From Marinomonas colpomeniae (GTDB taxonomy: Bacteria; Pseudomonadota; Gammaproteobacteria; Pseudomonadales; Marinomonadaceae), in contig NZ_JACYFC010000004.1 in NCBI RefSeq assembly GCF_014803385.1, forward strand, positions 62,001-126,000: 64,000 bases of DNA. Reading direction: 5' to 3'. Position numbers and translations under genes: made by a program. Under the pieces are notes generated by a model that saw nothing but the letters and a program-made list of their open reading frames with translations, did no database searches and was not told the DNA's origin. Positions 52,562 through 63,649 of this stretch are shown here, in pieces (position 1 is the first letter of the stretch; every line of letters begins with the position of its first letter).

Positions 52562-53460
52562 ATACCGTCCTTATTTACCATGTAATAAAACAGTTATTGT
52601 AGCCTGATATAGTTAATGAGTCAGTGTTGTTTTTTTATATTCATTGATATGTATGGCTTTTATGTATCGATTGGTACATCAAGTCTTTCACTTGGCTGTT
52701 TTTCGATAATTATTAATAAATTTTAGACGTTTAGCTTGGTTCTTTATCGTACTTTTTTGATATGTTTATAGTCATTAATAATAAGGTTGTTTAATTATCA
52801 TACAAATGTGGGTTGTATTCATCTTGTTTATTGACCTGATTTTTTGTGTGAATGTTAGTGTTCGCCTTCGTTTTGAAGTATTTGTCTCAGTCTTTAGTGT
52901 CGTTTTTTAGTAATCGTTGAGAAAATAGATAGACTCAAAAATACCTAGTTCACTTTAATCTTGAGCTAGGTGGCTAGGCGATTCATTGATTAGGTGTTAA
53001 CCTTACGCCCATATTGGAAGACTTGTAGATGCAATAAAAGCTTATTTGTTATCGGTTTTTTATCTGTATAGAGATGAAAATAATAGGAATAATCAATACT
53101 ACAGGCTCTTACAGAGTAAAAGTTTTGAATTTTTATGTGCATCTAGTAAAGCTACATGTGCGTAAAAACTTAATACTGGGCTTGGTAAAACAAGCCCAAA
53201 ATGGAAGCGAATCGACTAAATATATTAGTGGTTGATGCAATGGACATAATACAAAAACAACAATAGTTACCATTGGAATAGATACAACGACGCTTTAAAA
53301 TCAACGAAGTAATGTGTCGTTTTATCTTATGTCGGCTGAGGTTTATATTATTATAAATATAAATTTCGACGGTTCGTTTAAGTAGCCTCCAAGGCCAAAA
53401 TACACACAAATATCCTTGGGTGGTTAAGTTTCTGTTCTAATAGCGGGAGTTATTAATACG
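52562..53460. other. Long intergenic region between nadC and aceE
   Basis: About 900 bases without a credible gene; a minus-strand frame at 53170-53409 lacks a ribosome binding site. It must hold the divergent promoters of nadC and aceE. A perfect hairpin TGGGCTTG/CAAGCCCA (53177-53198) lies in the aceE leader region. I found no PdhR-like operator. The unusually long leader suggests control of aceE at the RNA level or several promoters. Confidence 0.5.
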
Positions 53461-56127
53461 ATGACTGAGCAGCATATTCTCGAAGACATCGATCCAATTG
53501 AAACCAAAGAGTGGGTCGATGCGCTTGAGTCTGTCCTTCGTGAAGAAGGTCCTGATCGCGCGCAATACATCTTAGATCGTTTATCAAGTGAAGCCAGTAA
53601 ATCTGGTACATCAATGCCTTCGTCTATTACGACGGCATACCGGAATACAATAGCTCCTGAAAATGAGAAGCCATTACCGGGTGATGTGTTTATGGAGCGT
53701 CGTATACGCTCTATAATTCGTTGGAACGCATTGGCTATGGTAATGAAGGCAAACCGTGTTGATTCAACACTTGGTGGCCACATTACAAGCTTCTCTTCGG
53801 CGGCAACACTTTATGATATCGGTTTTAACCACTTTTTCCGTGGTAACGATGGTAAACAACAAGCTGATATGGTTTTTTTCCAAGGCCATATTTCTCCAGG
53901 TATTTATGCTCGTTCATATATTGAAGGTCGTTTGACTGATGAGCAGCTAGATAACTTCCGTCGTGAAGTTGATGGCAAAGGTATTTCTTCTTACCCACAT
54001 CCTTGGTTAATGCCTGATTACTGGCAGTTCCCAACGGTTTCTATGGGTCTTGGGCCATTACAAGCTATTTATCAAGCGCATGTAATGAAGTACCAGCATA
54101 GTCGTGGTCTTATCGATCAGGGTGATCGTAAAGTATGGGCGTTCCTTGGTGATGGTGAGTGTGACGAGCCAGAATCTTTAGGGGCTATTGCTCTTGCTGG
54201 ACGTGAAAACCTAGATAACCTTATTTTCGTGATCAACTGTAACCTACAGCGTCTTGATGGCCCTGTTCGTGGTAACAGTAAAATTGTTCAAGAACTTGAA
54301 GGTGTGTTCCGTGGCGCTGGCTGGAATGTAGTCAAGTGTTTATGGGGTCGTCATTGGGATCCTCTTTTCGCGAAAGATCACAACGGTTTGCTTGTTAAAC
54401 GTATGAATGAGGTTTGCGATGGTGAACTTCAGAATTACAAAGCAAATGGTGGTGCTTATACTCGTGAGCATTTCTTCGGCAAATATCCAGAGTTGCTAGA
54501 AATGGTTAAAGACATGACTGACGATGAGATCATGAATCTTAATCGTGGTGGACATGATCCTTATAAAGTTTACGCAGCGTATTCCGAAGCGACTTCTCAC
54601 AAAGGTCAACCAACTGTTGTCTTAGCCCAAACGGTTAAAGGCTACGGTATGTTCAAAGCGGCTGAAGCTCAAAATACAGCGCATCAAACTAAGAAGTTAG
54701 ATGAAGAGTCGCTTGCTCAGTTCCGTGACAAGTTCGGTATACCTATTAGTGATGAAGAGCTAAAAGACTTACCGTATTACAAGCCAGCGGAAGACAGCCC
54801 AGAAATGCAATACATGCGCTCACGTCGCAAAGAATTGCATGGTGCTTTCCCGATTCGTAATCACGATTGCGAGGCGCTTGAAGTCCCTACCTTAGATGCT
54901 TTTAAAGCTCAAATTGCAGGAACTAAAGGTCGTGAAATATCTACGACTATGGCGTTTGTGCGTGCCTTGAATGTCATGGTGAAAGATAAGAAAATTGGTG
55001 AGCGTGTTGTACCAATTGTTGCTGATGAAGCACGTACATTTGGTATGGAAGGTATGTTCCGTCAGTTGGGTATTTACTCATCTGAAGGTCAGCAGTATAC
55101 GCCTCACGATCATACACAGATCATGTATTACAAAGAGTCTGCAGACGGTCAAATCCTTCAAGAAGGTATTAATGAGCCAGGTGCATTTTCTGCATGGTTA
55201 GCATTAGCTACATCTTATGCAAACAGTGCGCTTCCAATGATTCCTGTTTACATTTACTACTCAATGTTTGGTTTCCAACGTATTGGTGACTTGGCTTGGG
55301 CGGCAGGTGATTCACAAGCTCGTGGTTTCTTGATTGGTGCTACTGCAGGTCGTACTACGCTAAATGGCGAAGGCTTACAGCATGAAGATGGTCATTCCCA
55401 TATTCAAGCAGGTCTTATTCCTAACTGTATATCTTATGATCCGACTTACTCTTACGAAGTAGCTGTTATTGTTCAAGATGGCTTACGTCGCATGTATCAG
55501 GATAAAGAGAGTGTTTTCTATTACCTAACAGTAATGAATGAAAACTACACTCACGAAGATATGCCTGAAGGTGTTGAAGACGGTATTCTTAAAGGAATGT
55601 ACAAGCTTAAATCTCATGCTAAGAAAACGAATAAGAAACAAGTTCAATTACTTGGATCTGGCGTTATTCTTCGTGAAGTAGAAGCCGCTGCAGAGATTCT
55701 TTTCAATGATTTCGGTGTGAACTCTGATATTTGGAGTGTGACCTCTTTCAATGAATTGCGTCGTGAAGGTCTTGATGCAAGTCGTTGGAGTATGCTTCAC
55801 CCAGAAGAGGAAGCTCGTCAGTCTTATGTCGAGTCTTGTTTAGATGGTAAAGGTCCTGTTATTGCATCTACCGACCATATTAAATTGTTCGCAGATCAAA
55901 TTCGTCCATTTATAAAAGGTACTTATAACGTACTTGGTACAGATGGTTTTGGCCGCAGTGATACTCGAGCTCAATTACGCCACTTCTTTGAAGTTAACCG
56001 TTATTGGGTTGTTGTTTCTGCCTTGAATGCGCTGGCGAAAGACGGCGTGATCGATGCATCTGTAGTTAGTGGAGCGATTGCTAAGTTTGGTCTAGATCCA
56101 GAAAAGCCAAACCCAGTAACTTGCTAA
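53461..56127 (+). CDS. aceE: Pyruvate dehydrogenase E1 component (homodimeric)
   Basis: An 888-residue thiamine-diphosphate enzyme, the same size as E. coli AceE (887). The ThDP-binding motif is GDGECDEPESLGAI...NCN (about residues 230-260). DPIETKEWVDALESV at the N terminus, LGGHITSFSSAATLY and GRTTLNGEGLQHEDGHSH (given in part) are typical. It decarboxylates pyruvate and acetylates the E2 lipoyl groups. GGGAG precedes the ATG. aceF follows after 90 bases; lpd is not adjacent. Confidence 0.97.
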   Translation: MTEQHILEDIDPIETKEWVDALESVLREEGPDRAQYILDRLSSEASKSGTSMPSSITTAYRNTIAPENEKPLPGDVFMERRIRSIIRWNALAMVMKANRVDSTLGGHITSFSSAATLYDIGFNHFFRGNDGKQQADMVFFQGHISPGIYARSYIEGRLTDEQLDNFRREVDGKGISSYPHPWLMPDYWQFPTVSMGLGPLQAIYQAHVMKYQHSRGLIDQGDRKVWAFLGDGECDEPESLGAIALAGRENLDNLIFVINCNLQRLDGPVRGNSKIVQELEGVFRGAGWNVVKCLWGRHWDPLFAKDHNGLLVKRMNEVCDGELQNYKANGGAYTREHFFGKYPELLEMVKDMTDDEIMNLNRGGHDPYKVYAAYSEATSHKGQPTVVLAQTVKGYGMFKAAEAQNTAHQTKKLDEESLAQFRDKFGIPISDEELKDLPYYKPAEDSPEMQYMRSRRKELHGAFPIRNHDCEALEVPTLDAFKAQIAGTKGREISTTMAFVRALNVMVKDKKIGERVVPIVADEARTFGMEGMFRQLGIYSSEGQQYTPHDHTQIMYYKESADGQILQEGINEPGAFSAWLALATSYANSALPMIPVYIYYSMFGFQRIGDLAWAAGDSQARGFLIGATAGRTTLNGEGLQHEDGHSHIQAGLIPNCISYDPTYSYEVAVIVQDGLRRMYQDKESVFYYLTVMNENYTHEDMPEGVEDGILKGMYKLKSHAKKTNKKQVQLLGSGVILREVEAAAEILFNDFGVNSDIWSVTSFNELRREGLDASRWSMLHPEEEARQSYVESCLDGKGPVIASTDHIKLFADQIRPFIKGTYNVLGTDGFGRSDTRAQLRHFFEVNRYWVVVSALNALAKDGVIDASVVSGAIAKFGLDPEKPNPVTC

Positions 56128-56217
56128 TTAACTGACAAGCTAGGTATCTGACTTGAGGTTTTCTTAGGTCAGATAAGTTCTTAAGTTTGATGCGTCTATA
56201 CGACAAAGGAGATTTCT

Positions 56218-58137
56218 GTGAGTACTGAAATCATTCGAGTACCGGATATTGGTGGTGCGACTGATGTCGAAGTTATCGAGATCAGTATTGAGGTTGGTGA
56301 CATTGTTGAAGTTGACCAATCTATTATTGTGTTAGAAACAGATAAGGCTTCTATGGATGTTCCATCTTCCATGGCTGGTAAAGTAACAAGCATTACGGTG
56401 AAAGTAGGCGATAAAGTCTCTGAAGGTGATGAGGTTCTTGTTGTTGAAATTGAAGGCGCTTCTGCATCTTCTCCTGAAGAGAAAGCGGAAGAACCAGCAG
56501 CGGTTGAGGCTCCAGTAGCTGTAGCGGCACCTGCTTCGGTTTCTAGTGAGAAAAAAGTTTCTGTACCGGATATTGGTGGCGCAACTGATGTTGAAGTCAT
56601 TGAAATTTGTGTAGCGGAAGGCGACATGGTTGAAGAAGGTGATTCTTTAATCGTATTGGAAACTGATAAAGCTTCTATGGATATCCCTTCACCGTTTACC
56701 GGTAAAGTTGGAAAAATTTCTATCAAAGTAGGTGATACAGTTTCTGAAGGTGCAGATGTTCTTATGTTAATGGCTGAATCGAATGATTCTGCTGTTACTG
56801 AAACTGCGGCACCTCAAGAAGCGGCGCCTCAAGTTGCTGCTTCAGCACCAGCGGCATCTGTTTCTGGTGGTGTTGAATCAGTTAATGTTCCTGATATCGG
56901 CGGCGCAGAAGGCGTTGAAGTTATTGAAGTTGCTGTTTCTGTTGGTGATGAAGTTGAAGAGGGCGATTCTATTATCGTTCTTGAAACGGATAAAGCCTCT
57001 ATGGAAATTCCTGCACCTAAATCTGGAACGGTTAAATCTGTTTCTATAAAGGTTGGTGATAAAGTTTCCGAAGGGCATGCCGTTCTTGAGCTTGAAGTTG
57101 AAGGTGTTTCTGCACCTGCGCCAGTTGCTGAAAAAGCATCTCCGGCAGCGGCGACACCTCAGCCAAGTGTTGCAAAAGCAGCCACGCCAGTTGATCAGTC
57201 GGCAGTATTGTCTACTCCATCAACGAAAGTTCATGCTGGGCCTGCTGTTCGTATGCTCGCTCGTGAATTGGGTGTTGAGCTTGCTCTTGTTCGTGCTACA
57301 GGTCCTCGTGGCCGTATTACGAAAGAAGACTTGCACGCTTATGTTAAAGCAGCGGTACAAAAAGCAGCTTCAGCTCCAGCGGGTGGTGTTACGTCAGGTT
57401 CTGGTTTACCAACTGTACCAGATCAAGATTACAGCAAGTTTGGCGATGTTGAACTTGTTAAAATGTCTAAGATCCAGCGCTTAACTGCTCAAAACATGGT
57501 TCGCAACGCTCTTGTTGTGCCTCAAGTTACGCAGTTTGATAAAGCGGATATTACCGATCTAGAAAGCTTCCGTAAGGGCTTGAAAGGAGAAATGGAGAAA
57601 CAGGGTATCAAGTTGACACCTCTGCCATTCCTTATTAAAGCCGTTGCTCAAGCAATGGTTGTAAATCCTAGCTTCAATGTGTCGCTAATGGCTGACGGTG
57701 AAAGTTACGTTCAGAAGCGTTATGTGCATATTGGTATAGCGGTTGACTCTCCTGCGGGCCTAGTGGTTCCAGTCTTGCGAGATGTTGATAAAAAGTCAGT
57801 GATTCAAATTGCTCAAGAAGCAAATGAATTGATTAAAAAAGCGCTTAATAAGCAACTTAAACCTGCTGATATGCAGGGTGGTTGTTTTACCATTTCTAGT
57901 TTGGGTGCTATTGGCGGTACAGGGTTTACTCCTATCGTTAACTGTCCTGAAGTGGGTATTCTTGGTGTTTCTAAAGCAGACATTGAGCCTCGTTGGAATG
58001 GTAAAGAATTTGAGCCTCGTACTATGTTGCCGCTATGCTTGTCTTACGACCATAGAGCCGTAAACGGTGGTGATGCAGGGCGCTTTATGACGTTCTTGAA
58101 CTCTGCATTAAGTGATCTTCGTCGATTGACGCTTTGA
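56218..58137 (+). CDS. aceF: Pyruvate dehydrogenase E2 (dihydrolipoyl acetyltransferase)
   Basis: A 639-residue E2 core protein with three N-terminal lipoyl domains, each with a lipoylated lysine in ETDKASM (near residues 41, 147 and 260). Flexible Ala/Pro linkers separate them. The E1/E3-binding domain carries AGPAVRMLARELGVEL, and the catalytic domain ends with SYDHRAVNGGDAGRF. The residue after HRAV is Asn where E. coli has Asp, as I recall also for Azotobacter E2. GTG start at 56218 with AAAGGAG 6 bases upstream. Followed by a strong terminator. Confidence 0.96.
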   Translation: MSTEIIRVPDIGGATDVEVIEISIEVGDIVEVDQSIIVLETDKASMDVPSSMAGKVTSITVKVGDKVSEGDEVLVVEIEGASASSPEEKAEEPAAVEAPVAVAAPASVSSEKKVSVPDIGGATDVEVIEICVAEGDMVEEGDSLIVLETDKASMDIPSPFTGKVGKISIKVGDTVSEGADVLMLMAESNDSAVTETAAPQEAAPQVAASAPAASVSGGVESVNVPDIGGAEGVEVIEVAVSVGDEVEEGDSIIVLETDKASMEIPAPKSGTVKSVSIKVGDKVSEGHAVLELEVEGVSAPAPVAEKASPAAATPQPSVAKAATPVDQSAVLSTPSTKVHAGPAVRMLARELGVELALVRATGPRGRITKEDLHAYVKAAVQKAASAPAGGVTSGSGLPTVPDQDYSKFGDVELVKMSKIQRLTAQNMVRNALVVPQVTQFDKADITDLESFRKGLKGEMEKQGIKLTPLPFLIKAVAQAMVVNPSFNVSLMADGESYVQKRYVHIGIAVDSPAGLVVPVLRDVDKKSVIQIAQEANELIKKALNKQLKPADMQGGCFTISSLGAIGGTGFTPIVNCPEVGILGVSKADIEPRWNGKEFEPRTMLPLCLSYDHRAVNGGDAGRFMTFLNSALSDLRRLTL

Positions 58138-58154
58138 TTTATTCTTAATGAAAT

Positions 58155-58188
58155 AAAAAAGCCGCTTCCGAAAGGACGCGGTTTTTTT
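58155..58188 (+). terminator. Terminator after aceF
   Basis: AAAAAAGCCGCTTCC, a GAAA tetraloop, then GGACGCGG and TTTTTTT: a GC-rich stem with one mismatch and a T-run, 17 bases after the aceF stop. Confidence 0.85.
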
Positions 58189-58288
58189 ATTTTTGATAAG
58201 GGGAGGATTAAAAAAGAGTAGATTTTCTGAAGATAAATTAGCCAAAATACTAAGTTTATTCTGGCTAATTTATTGTGGGTATAGTGCT

Positions 58289-59944
58289 CTAAAGTGATTG
58301 AGATAGATCATTAACTGCATGCATTAGAGCAGATTTTCGAGAGTCGCAAAAAGCGTTATGTGGTAAGCGTTTAAGCACACCTAGTTTTTCGAGTTTTTCT
58401 GTTGTTTGTCCATTAGGGCTGAAAATATAAACGGCACATTCGGCTTCTATAGCGTCTTTGATTGCGTTTTCCAGTGCTAGGCTTATGGTCAAGTCCATCA
58501 TAGGGACGGCGCTTAAATCCAATACTACGGCTTTGTAGTTGTGGATTCGATTGTGATGTTTAGCTATGGCTTTACTTGCTCCGAAAATCATTGGGCCTGA
58601 TAAGTAAAAGAGTAAAACACGTCCATCAGCTTGATCAAGTAGCTCTCTTTCTTCATCTGATAGTAGGATGTCATCATCAGCGTCACTAATCGCTTTAACA
58701 TTTCCTGATTGCAGTCGGCTGAGTTTCTCTATTGTGATGATGTTGGCAATAAACACGCCGATACCAACGGCCACCATTAAATCAACGAAAACAGTTAATG
58801 CCATAACGCCGTACATAATAATGGTTGGTGATAGCGCCACTTTATGAGCTCGTTTTAAAAAACTCCAATCTAAGATGTTTATACCAACATACAGTGCAAT
58901 TCCAGCTAATACTGCCATAGGTATAGGGCTAATGAGTTGAGATGCACCAAGTACGACAAGCAAAAGAATAAGGGCTCGAGCAATGCCAGCTAGAGGGGAT
59001 TTTCCTCCGGACTGGATATTTACGACAGTGCCCATGGTTGCGCCTGCACCAGGGAGGCCGCCTAATAGTCCTGAAGTGAGGTTGGCTATGCCTTGACCTA
59101 TCAATTCACGATTTGAGTCATGTTCTTTGCGAGTCAAGCTGTCTGCAATTACAGCTGTTAAAAGTGTATCTATACAGCCTAAAGTGCCAAGTACTAACCC
59201 ATTAATTATCATTTCAACAATGACTGTACTTTCAAATGTAGGCCAATGGATAGAAGGAAGGCCTGAAGGAATAAGGCCGATGCGTCGTACGCCTGACTCA
59301 CTAAATAATATAATGGAGACTAGGGTAATAGCGACTAGGGCAACCAGTTGTGGTGGAACGTACCGACGCCATTTTTTGGGTAGATAAAAAAGTACCCCAA
59401 GTGTTAGTAATCCTAAAAACAGTTCTGAAAACTGTAGGTTTACAATTAGATTAGGCAGTGCGCTGATTGTTCCTATAACACCGCCAGGTGGTGATGGATG
59501 ACCTAAGAAGGGTGCTAGCTGTAAAATAATTAATATGATGCCTATGCCAGACATAAAGCCTGAAATAACGCTGTACGGCATTAGAGTGATGTACTTGCCT
59601 AGTTTTAAATACCCTAGCGTTATTTGAAATATGCCCGCAATCATAACGACAGTAAATGCCATGGCTAATCCACTGTCAGGATTGCTCGCCATCATGCTGG
59701 TAAGAACGGCGGTCATAATAACCGTCATCGGACCTGTTGGTTCCGAGATAAGGCTAGTCGACCCACCAAATAAGGCGGCAAAAAAACCAACTAGGATTGC
59801 TCCCCATAAACCCGCTTCTGCGCCCGCGCCTGATGCCACGCCAAAAGCCAGTGCTAGAGGAAGAGATACGATGGCAGTTGTTGCGCCACCAAATAAATCA
59901 CCTATAAGGTTCCAATCTTTAAAACGAGAAAAATCAATAAGCAT
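58289..59944 (-). CDS. SulP family anion permease with STAS domain
   Basis: A 551-residue inner-membrane transporter with 10-14 hydrophobic segments and a C-terminal STAS domain (residues about 430-545, with VVLDLSAVPMMDLTISLALE). GDLFGGATTAIVSLPLALAFG, SEPTGPMTV and GLLGGLPGAGATMGTVVNI are SulP signatures. The clade resembles cyanobacterial BicA bicarbonate transporters, but sulfate or another anion is possible. No carbonic anhydrase gene is beside it. It converges with aceF and lies downstream of rne on the same strand, beyond the rne terminator. Confidence 0.87.
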   Translation of the reverse strand: MLIDFSRFKDWNLIGDLFGGATTAIVSLPLALAFGVASGAGAEAGLWGAILVGFFAALFGGSTSLISEPTGPMTVIMTAVLTSMMASNPDSGLAMAFTVVMIAGIFQITLGYLKLGKYITLMPYSVISGFMSGIGIILIILQLAPFLGHPSPPGGVIGTISALPNLIVNLQFSELFLGLLTLGVLFYLPKKWRRYVPPQLVALVAITLVSIILFSESGVRRIGLIPSGLPSIHWPTFESTVIVEMIINGLVLGTLGCIDTLLTAVIADSLTRKEHDSNRELIGQGIANLTSGLLGGLPGAGATMGTVVNIQSGGKSPLAGIARALILLLVVLGASQLISPIPMAVLAGIALYVGINILDWSFLKRAHKVALSPTIIMYGVMALTVFVDLMVAVGIGVFIANIITIEKLSRLQSGNVKAISDADDDILLSDEERELLDQADGRVLLFYLSGPMIFGASKAIAKHHNRIHNYKAVVLDLSAVPMMDLTISLALENAIKDAIEAECAVYIFSPNGQTTEKLEKLGVLKRLPHNAFCDSRKSALMHAVNDLSQSL

Positions 59945-59989
59945 TATGTGTTACCTATTTTTTATCTATGTTCGTATCCGTTACTTACA

Positions 59990-60016
59990 AAAGAGCCCGC
60001 ATCATGCGGGCTCTTT
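59990..60016 (-). terminator. Terminator after rne
   Basis: AAAGAGCCCGCAT (59990-60002) and ATGCGGGCTCTTT (60004-60016) form a perfect 13-bp inverted repeat with a 1-nt centre, 26 bases past the rne stop. Confidence 0.8.
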
Positions 60017-60041
60017 ACTCAGATTAAAATAGAAGTGGTTG

Positions 60042-63000
60042 TTACTCTTCTATGTTTGAATCTGAGTTTGTTTCTGATGTATTGCTTTTTCGGTCTAGTC
60101 TTGGGTCGTTCTTTACTCGACCTGCGCTATCTCTTCGACGAGAAGTGCTCGCTTGACGCTTCTCTTCTTGTTCAAGGCGAAGCTTTTCTTGTTGAGCTAA
60201 GATTGCTTCAGGTAACTCAACAGGTGTTTTAGCCTCTGTTGCGGCCTGTACAACAGGTTTACCGCGACCACGGCGAGGAGTACGACCTGCTGGTGCTGGT
60301 TTTTCTTCTACTTTAGTGGCTTTTTCAGTTGCTACTTCAACCAGAGCTTCTTCTTTCTTATCTGCTGTTTCTGCTTCAGCGGATTCAACCGGACTGATTT
60401 GAGCTTTTACAGAAACTTTAGGTTTAACTGCTTTCTCTTCAGCTACTGACGCTTCAACTACTGGCGCTTCAACTACTGGCGTTTCAACTACTGGCGCTTC
60501 AACAACTGGCGTTTCAACAACTGGTGTTTCAACAACTGGTGTTTCAACAACTGGTGTTTCAACAACTGGTGTTTCAACAACTGGCGTTTCAACAACTGGC
60601 GTTTCAATAGCTGGCGTTTCAATAGCTGGTGTTTCAACAACTGGCGTTTCAATAGCTGGTGTTTCAACAACTGGCGTTTCAATAGCTGGTGTTTCAACAA
60701 CTGGCGTTTCAATAGCTGGTGTTTCAACAACTGGCGTTTCAATAGCTGGTGTTTCAACAACTGGCGTTTCAATAGCTGGTGTTTCAACAACTGGCGTTTC
60801 AATAGCTGGTGTTTCAACAACTGACGCTTCAACTGCTGATGTTTCTTCTTGAGTGTTCTCATTGTTACTTTCAGCGGCATCCTGCTGTGGACGACGTGAA
60901 CGGCGAGAGCGACGAGAGCGACGTTGAGGTTCATCGCCATTTTCATTGCTTTCTGTTACTGCATTCTTAGCAGCTTCCACAAGAAGAGCGGCATCTTCTT
61001 GCTCTTGTAATTTTGTCGCTTCTAACGCTTCGTCTTGTAATTTTCCGTTTCTGCGACGATTATCGTTGCGATCACGCTGACGCTCTTTTACTTCAGGAAT
61101 TACTTTTTCTTTTGGTGGTAGTTGTTGGCGAGGTGCTTTTACAGCGGCTTCTTGCTTTTCAACTCTAGTTTCCTGTTGTTCTGTTTTGTTGCCGCGATTG
61201 TTATTACGGCGATTGTTGTTGCTCTTAGTACCCGTTTTAGATTCAGCTTGTTCTCTGCGAGATTGGCGAGTGGAGCGGTTGCTGATCTCTGTTGAATCGT
61301 CACGAGTTGCATTTTGGTGCTTAACATTGCGTTTATTTGTGTTTACTCGATTGCCACTGGTTTTACTTGGTGTGCGATCGTTTTTCGTTGCTTGAGTGCT
61401 TTTGCTGGTTTTGCTACTTGTGCTGGTTTTTGCTTGCGCTCTTTGCTTTAGTTTAGCTTGAGGTTCACCAAATAGCGCTTTCATGATGCGAGTAAAAAGG
61501 CTTACTTTTTTCTTTTTAACTGTGTTGCTACTTGTTGTTGGTGTTGTAGCGGCTGTCGTTGTTGTGTGTTCTGGTGCTGGCGCTTTAGGTGCGATGCTTG
61601 TTACTGCTGCTTGCGGGCGAACAGTTTCATTTGCTTGGCGTGGCTCGTAAGGAGGCTGCTCTGGTGCTTCAACAATTGAGTAGCTGTTTTCATTTTGAGA
61701 TACGACAGTACTGTCATCACGAATACGTTCAACTTCAAAGTGCGGTGTTTCCATGTGAGGATTTGGCACAAGGATGATGTGAACACTATTACGTTTTTCA
61801 ATTTTAGCTATGTTCGTACGTTTCTCGTTTAGCAAGAAAGTAGCAACAGACACAGGCAAAACTGCGCGAATTTGAGAAGTGCGTTCTTTAGAGCACTCCT
61901 CTTCAATTAAGCGTAGAACAGAAAGTGCCAATGACTCTACATCACGTATAAATCCTTGGCCATTACAGCGAGGGCAAACAATACCACTTGTTTCACCCAG
62001 TGAAGGACGTAAACGTTGACGTGACATTTCTAATAAGCCGAAGCGAGATATGCGGCCAATTTGCACGCGCGCACGGTCAGCTTCTAGTGCATTTTTCATG
62101 CGAGTTTCGACTTCTTTCTGGTTACGTACAGGTGTCATATCGATGAAATCGATAACCACCAGACCACCAATGTCACGTAAGCGTAACTGACGAGCAATTT
62201 CGTCTGCTGCTTCTACGTTGGTTTGCAATGCTGTTTCTTCAATGTCACCGCCTTTGGTTGCGCGAGCGGAGTTAATATCGATAGAAACCAATGCTTCCGT
62301 TGGGTCAATAACAATTGAACCACCTGAAGGCAGACGAACTTCACGCTGGAAGGCTGTTTCGATCTGGCTTTCAATTTGGAAACGATTAAATAACGGTGTT
62401 GTGTCTGTGTACATTTTGATACGTGATTTGAAATGCGGCATAACTTGCATAACAAAGTTGATAGCATCTTGATAAGCGTCTTTTTCATCTATCAATACTT
62501 CGCCAATGTCTTCGCGTAAGTAATCGCGAATAGCACGAATGACGATGTTGCTTTCTTGGTAGATTAAGAAAGGAGCAGGTTTTTCTGATGCAGCTTTGGT
62601 GATTGATGTCCAAAGCGTATCCAGATAATCCAAATCCCATTGAAGTTCTTCTGTTGAACGACCTACACCTGCTGTACGAACAATTAGTCCGCCATTTTCA
62701 GGTGTGTTGAGTCCAGACATCGCTTCTTTGAGGTGTGATCTGTCATCACCATCGATTCGACGAGAAATACCACCAGCACGCGGGTTGTTTGGCATCAATA
62801 CCAAATAACGGCCAGCCAGACTAACAAATGTTGTCAGTGCTGCACCTTTGTTACCGCGTTCCTCTTTGTCCACTTGCACAATCACTTCTTGACCTTCGCT
62901 TAACACATCTTTGATGTTAACTCGGCCTTCGTTGTTCGATCTTTTGGAAAAGTAGGTTTTGGAAATTTCTTTTAAAGGAAGGAAACCGTGACGATCAGCG

Positions 63001-63182
63001 CCAAAATCAACAAAAGCAGCTTCTAAACTCGGCTCAATGCGAGTAATACGGCCTTTGTAAATATTGGATTTTTTCTGTTCGCGTGAACCGGATTCGATGT
63101 CTAGATCATATAGACGTTGTCCGTCTACTAGGGCGACGCGCAACTCTTCTTGTTGAGTTGCATTTATAAGCATTCTAATCAT
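60042..63182 (-). CDS. rne: Ribonuclease E
   Basis: A 1046-residue endoribonuclease E, the core of the RNA degradosome. The start [20 protein letters not shown] matches E. coli. The S1 domain (about 35-120, [20 protein letters not shown]) is followed by 5'-sensor and RNase H-like folds. The catalytic Asp residues are in [10 protein letters not shown] and VVIDFIDM, and the zinc-link is CPRCNGQGF. From about residue 520 the protein is a disordered scaffold with Arg-rich blocks ([13 protein letters not shown]) and about 26 tandem five-residue units of [10 protein letters not shown] type. Ten more codons upstream are open but not conserved. Confidence 0.97.
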   Translation of the reverse strand: MIRMLINATQQEELRVALVDGQRLYDLDIESGSREQKKSNIYKGRITRIEPSLEAAFVDFGADRHGFLPLKEISKTYFSKRSNNEGRVNIKDVLSEGQEVIVQVDKEERGNKGAALTTFVSLAGRYLVLMPNNPRAGGISRRIDGDDRSHLKEAMSGLNTPENGGLIVRTAGVGRSTEELQWDLDYLDTLWTSITKAASEKPAPFLIYQESNIVIRAIRDYLREDIGEVLIDEKDAYQDAINFVMQVMPHFKSRIKMYTDTTPLFNRFQIESQIETAFQREVRLPSGGSIVIDPTEALVSIDINSARATKGGDIEETALQTNVEAADEIARQLRLRDIGGLVVIDFIDMTPVRNQKEVETRMKNALEADRARVQIGRISRFGLLEMSRQRLRPSLGETSGIVCPRCNGQGFIRDVESLALSVLRLIEEECSKERTSQIRAVLPVSVATFLLNEKRTNIAKIEKRNSVHIILVPNPHMETPHFEVERIRDDSTVVSQNENSYSIVEAPEQPPYEPRQANETVRPQAAVTSIAPKAPAPEHTTTTAATTPTTSSNTVKKKKVSLFTRIMKALFGEPQAKLKQRAQAKTSTSSKTSKSTQATKNDRTPSKTSGNRVNTNKRNVKHQNATRDDSTEISNRSTRQSRREQAESKTGTKSNNNRRNNNRGNKTEQQETRVEKQEAAVKAPRQQLPPKEKVIPEVKERQRDRNDNRRRNGKLQDEALEATKLQEQEDAALLVEAAKNAVTESNENGDEPQRRSRRSRRSRRPQQDAAESNNENTQEETSAVEASVVETPAIETPVVETPAIETPVVETPAIETPVVETPAIETPVVETPAIETPVVETPAIETPVVETPAIETPAIETPVVETPVVETPVVETPVVETPVVETPVVETPVVEAPVVETPVVEAPVVEASVAEEKAVKPKVSVKAQISPVESAEAETADKKEEALVEVATEKATKVEEKPAPAGRTPRRGRGKPVVQAATEAKTPVELPEAILAQQEKLRLEQEEKRQASTSRRRDSAGRVKNDPRLDRKSNTSETNSDSNIEE
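60446..60840 (-). repeat. 15-bp minisatellite inside rne
   Basis: About 26 tandem copies of a 15-base unit coding [10 protein letters not shown] or VVEAP. Many are arranged as 30-base double units [10 protein letters not shown]. The unit length is a multiple of three, so copy number can change without breaking the frame. Neighbouring copies are almost identical at the DNA level, a sign of recent expansion. Confidence 0.9.
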
Positions 63183-63649
63183 TGTATGTGTGAACTCTGT
63201 TAGCTGATACAAAAAGAGTCACTGCAGTGATAGGTAACCATTAACAAATCTGACTCGGTATTAGAGCAAGTCATTTAGTCTTTCCTGGCGAGAGGAGTAC
63301 GCTTCTTCGTTTATTTTTCTTAAACGTTTTTGTGCGGTCGCTGCCTTTATAAATACTAAATAGTTTCTTTAACCGGTCTCGTTTCTTTTTTACGAAACAA
63401 CGCGAAGGCGAGGTCAAGCAATTTAATGAGAATTCCTTCCACTGAAGCGGATTTTTCCGAATCATGCGGTTTATTATTTAAGATTGACTGTTACAGAGGT
63501 AAGATAGGGGCCAAAGTGTCGCTTCGGCAATTTTCATTCAATTGTTGCATCTTATCTTCGAGGTGTTTTGTTGCCTCTTACCCTTTGCGAATGTGAATAT
63601 AGCAGTAAAAACTAAGTGCTTCAATTATAAAGGAAACCAATATTAGCTT
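63183..63649. other. Divergent rne/rluC intergenic region
   Basis: About 470 bases that hold the promoters of rne and rluC. In E. coli the rne leader is several hundred bases and is a target for autoregulation by RNase E; the length here fits. A short minus-strand frame (63271-63465) is basic and not convincing. I could not place exact promoters or the autoregulatory hairpin. Confidence 0.5.

Noticed and set aside
53170-53409. Minus-strand 79-residue frame in the aceE leader
   Set aside because: No ribosome binding site or domain, and it spans the hairpin region; treated as chance.
56196-56726. Antisense frame across the aceF lipoyl domains
   Set aside because: It mirrors the repeated lipoyl domain codons and shows no ribosome binding site; shadow of aceF.
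60446-60840. Regularly spaced repeats that could be mistaken for a CRISPR array
   Set aside because: The 15-base units are tandem with no unique spacers and are in frame within rne, coding [10 protein letters not shown]; this is a coding minisatellite.
60488-60946. Minus-strand 152-residue frame rich in [10 protein letters not shown] repeats
   Set aside because: It is the alternative frame of the rne minisatellite and has no independent start signal.
63271-63465. 64-residue frame in the rne leader
   Set aside because: Basic, low complexity and without a clear start signal; a regulatory upstream frame cannot be excluded but is not supported.
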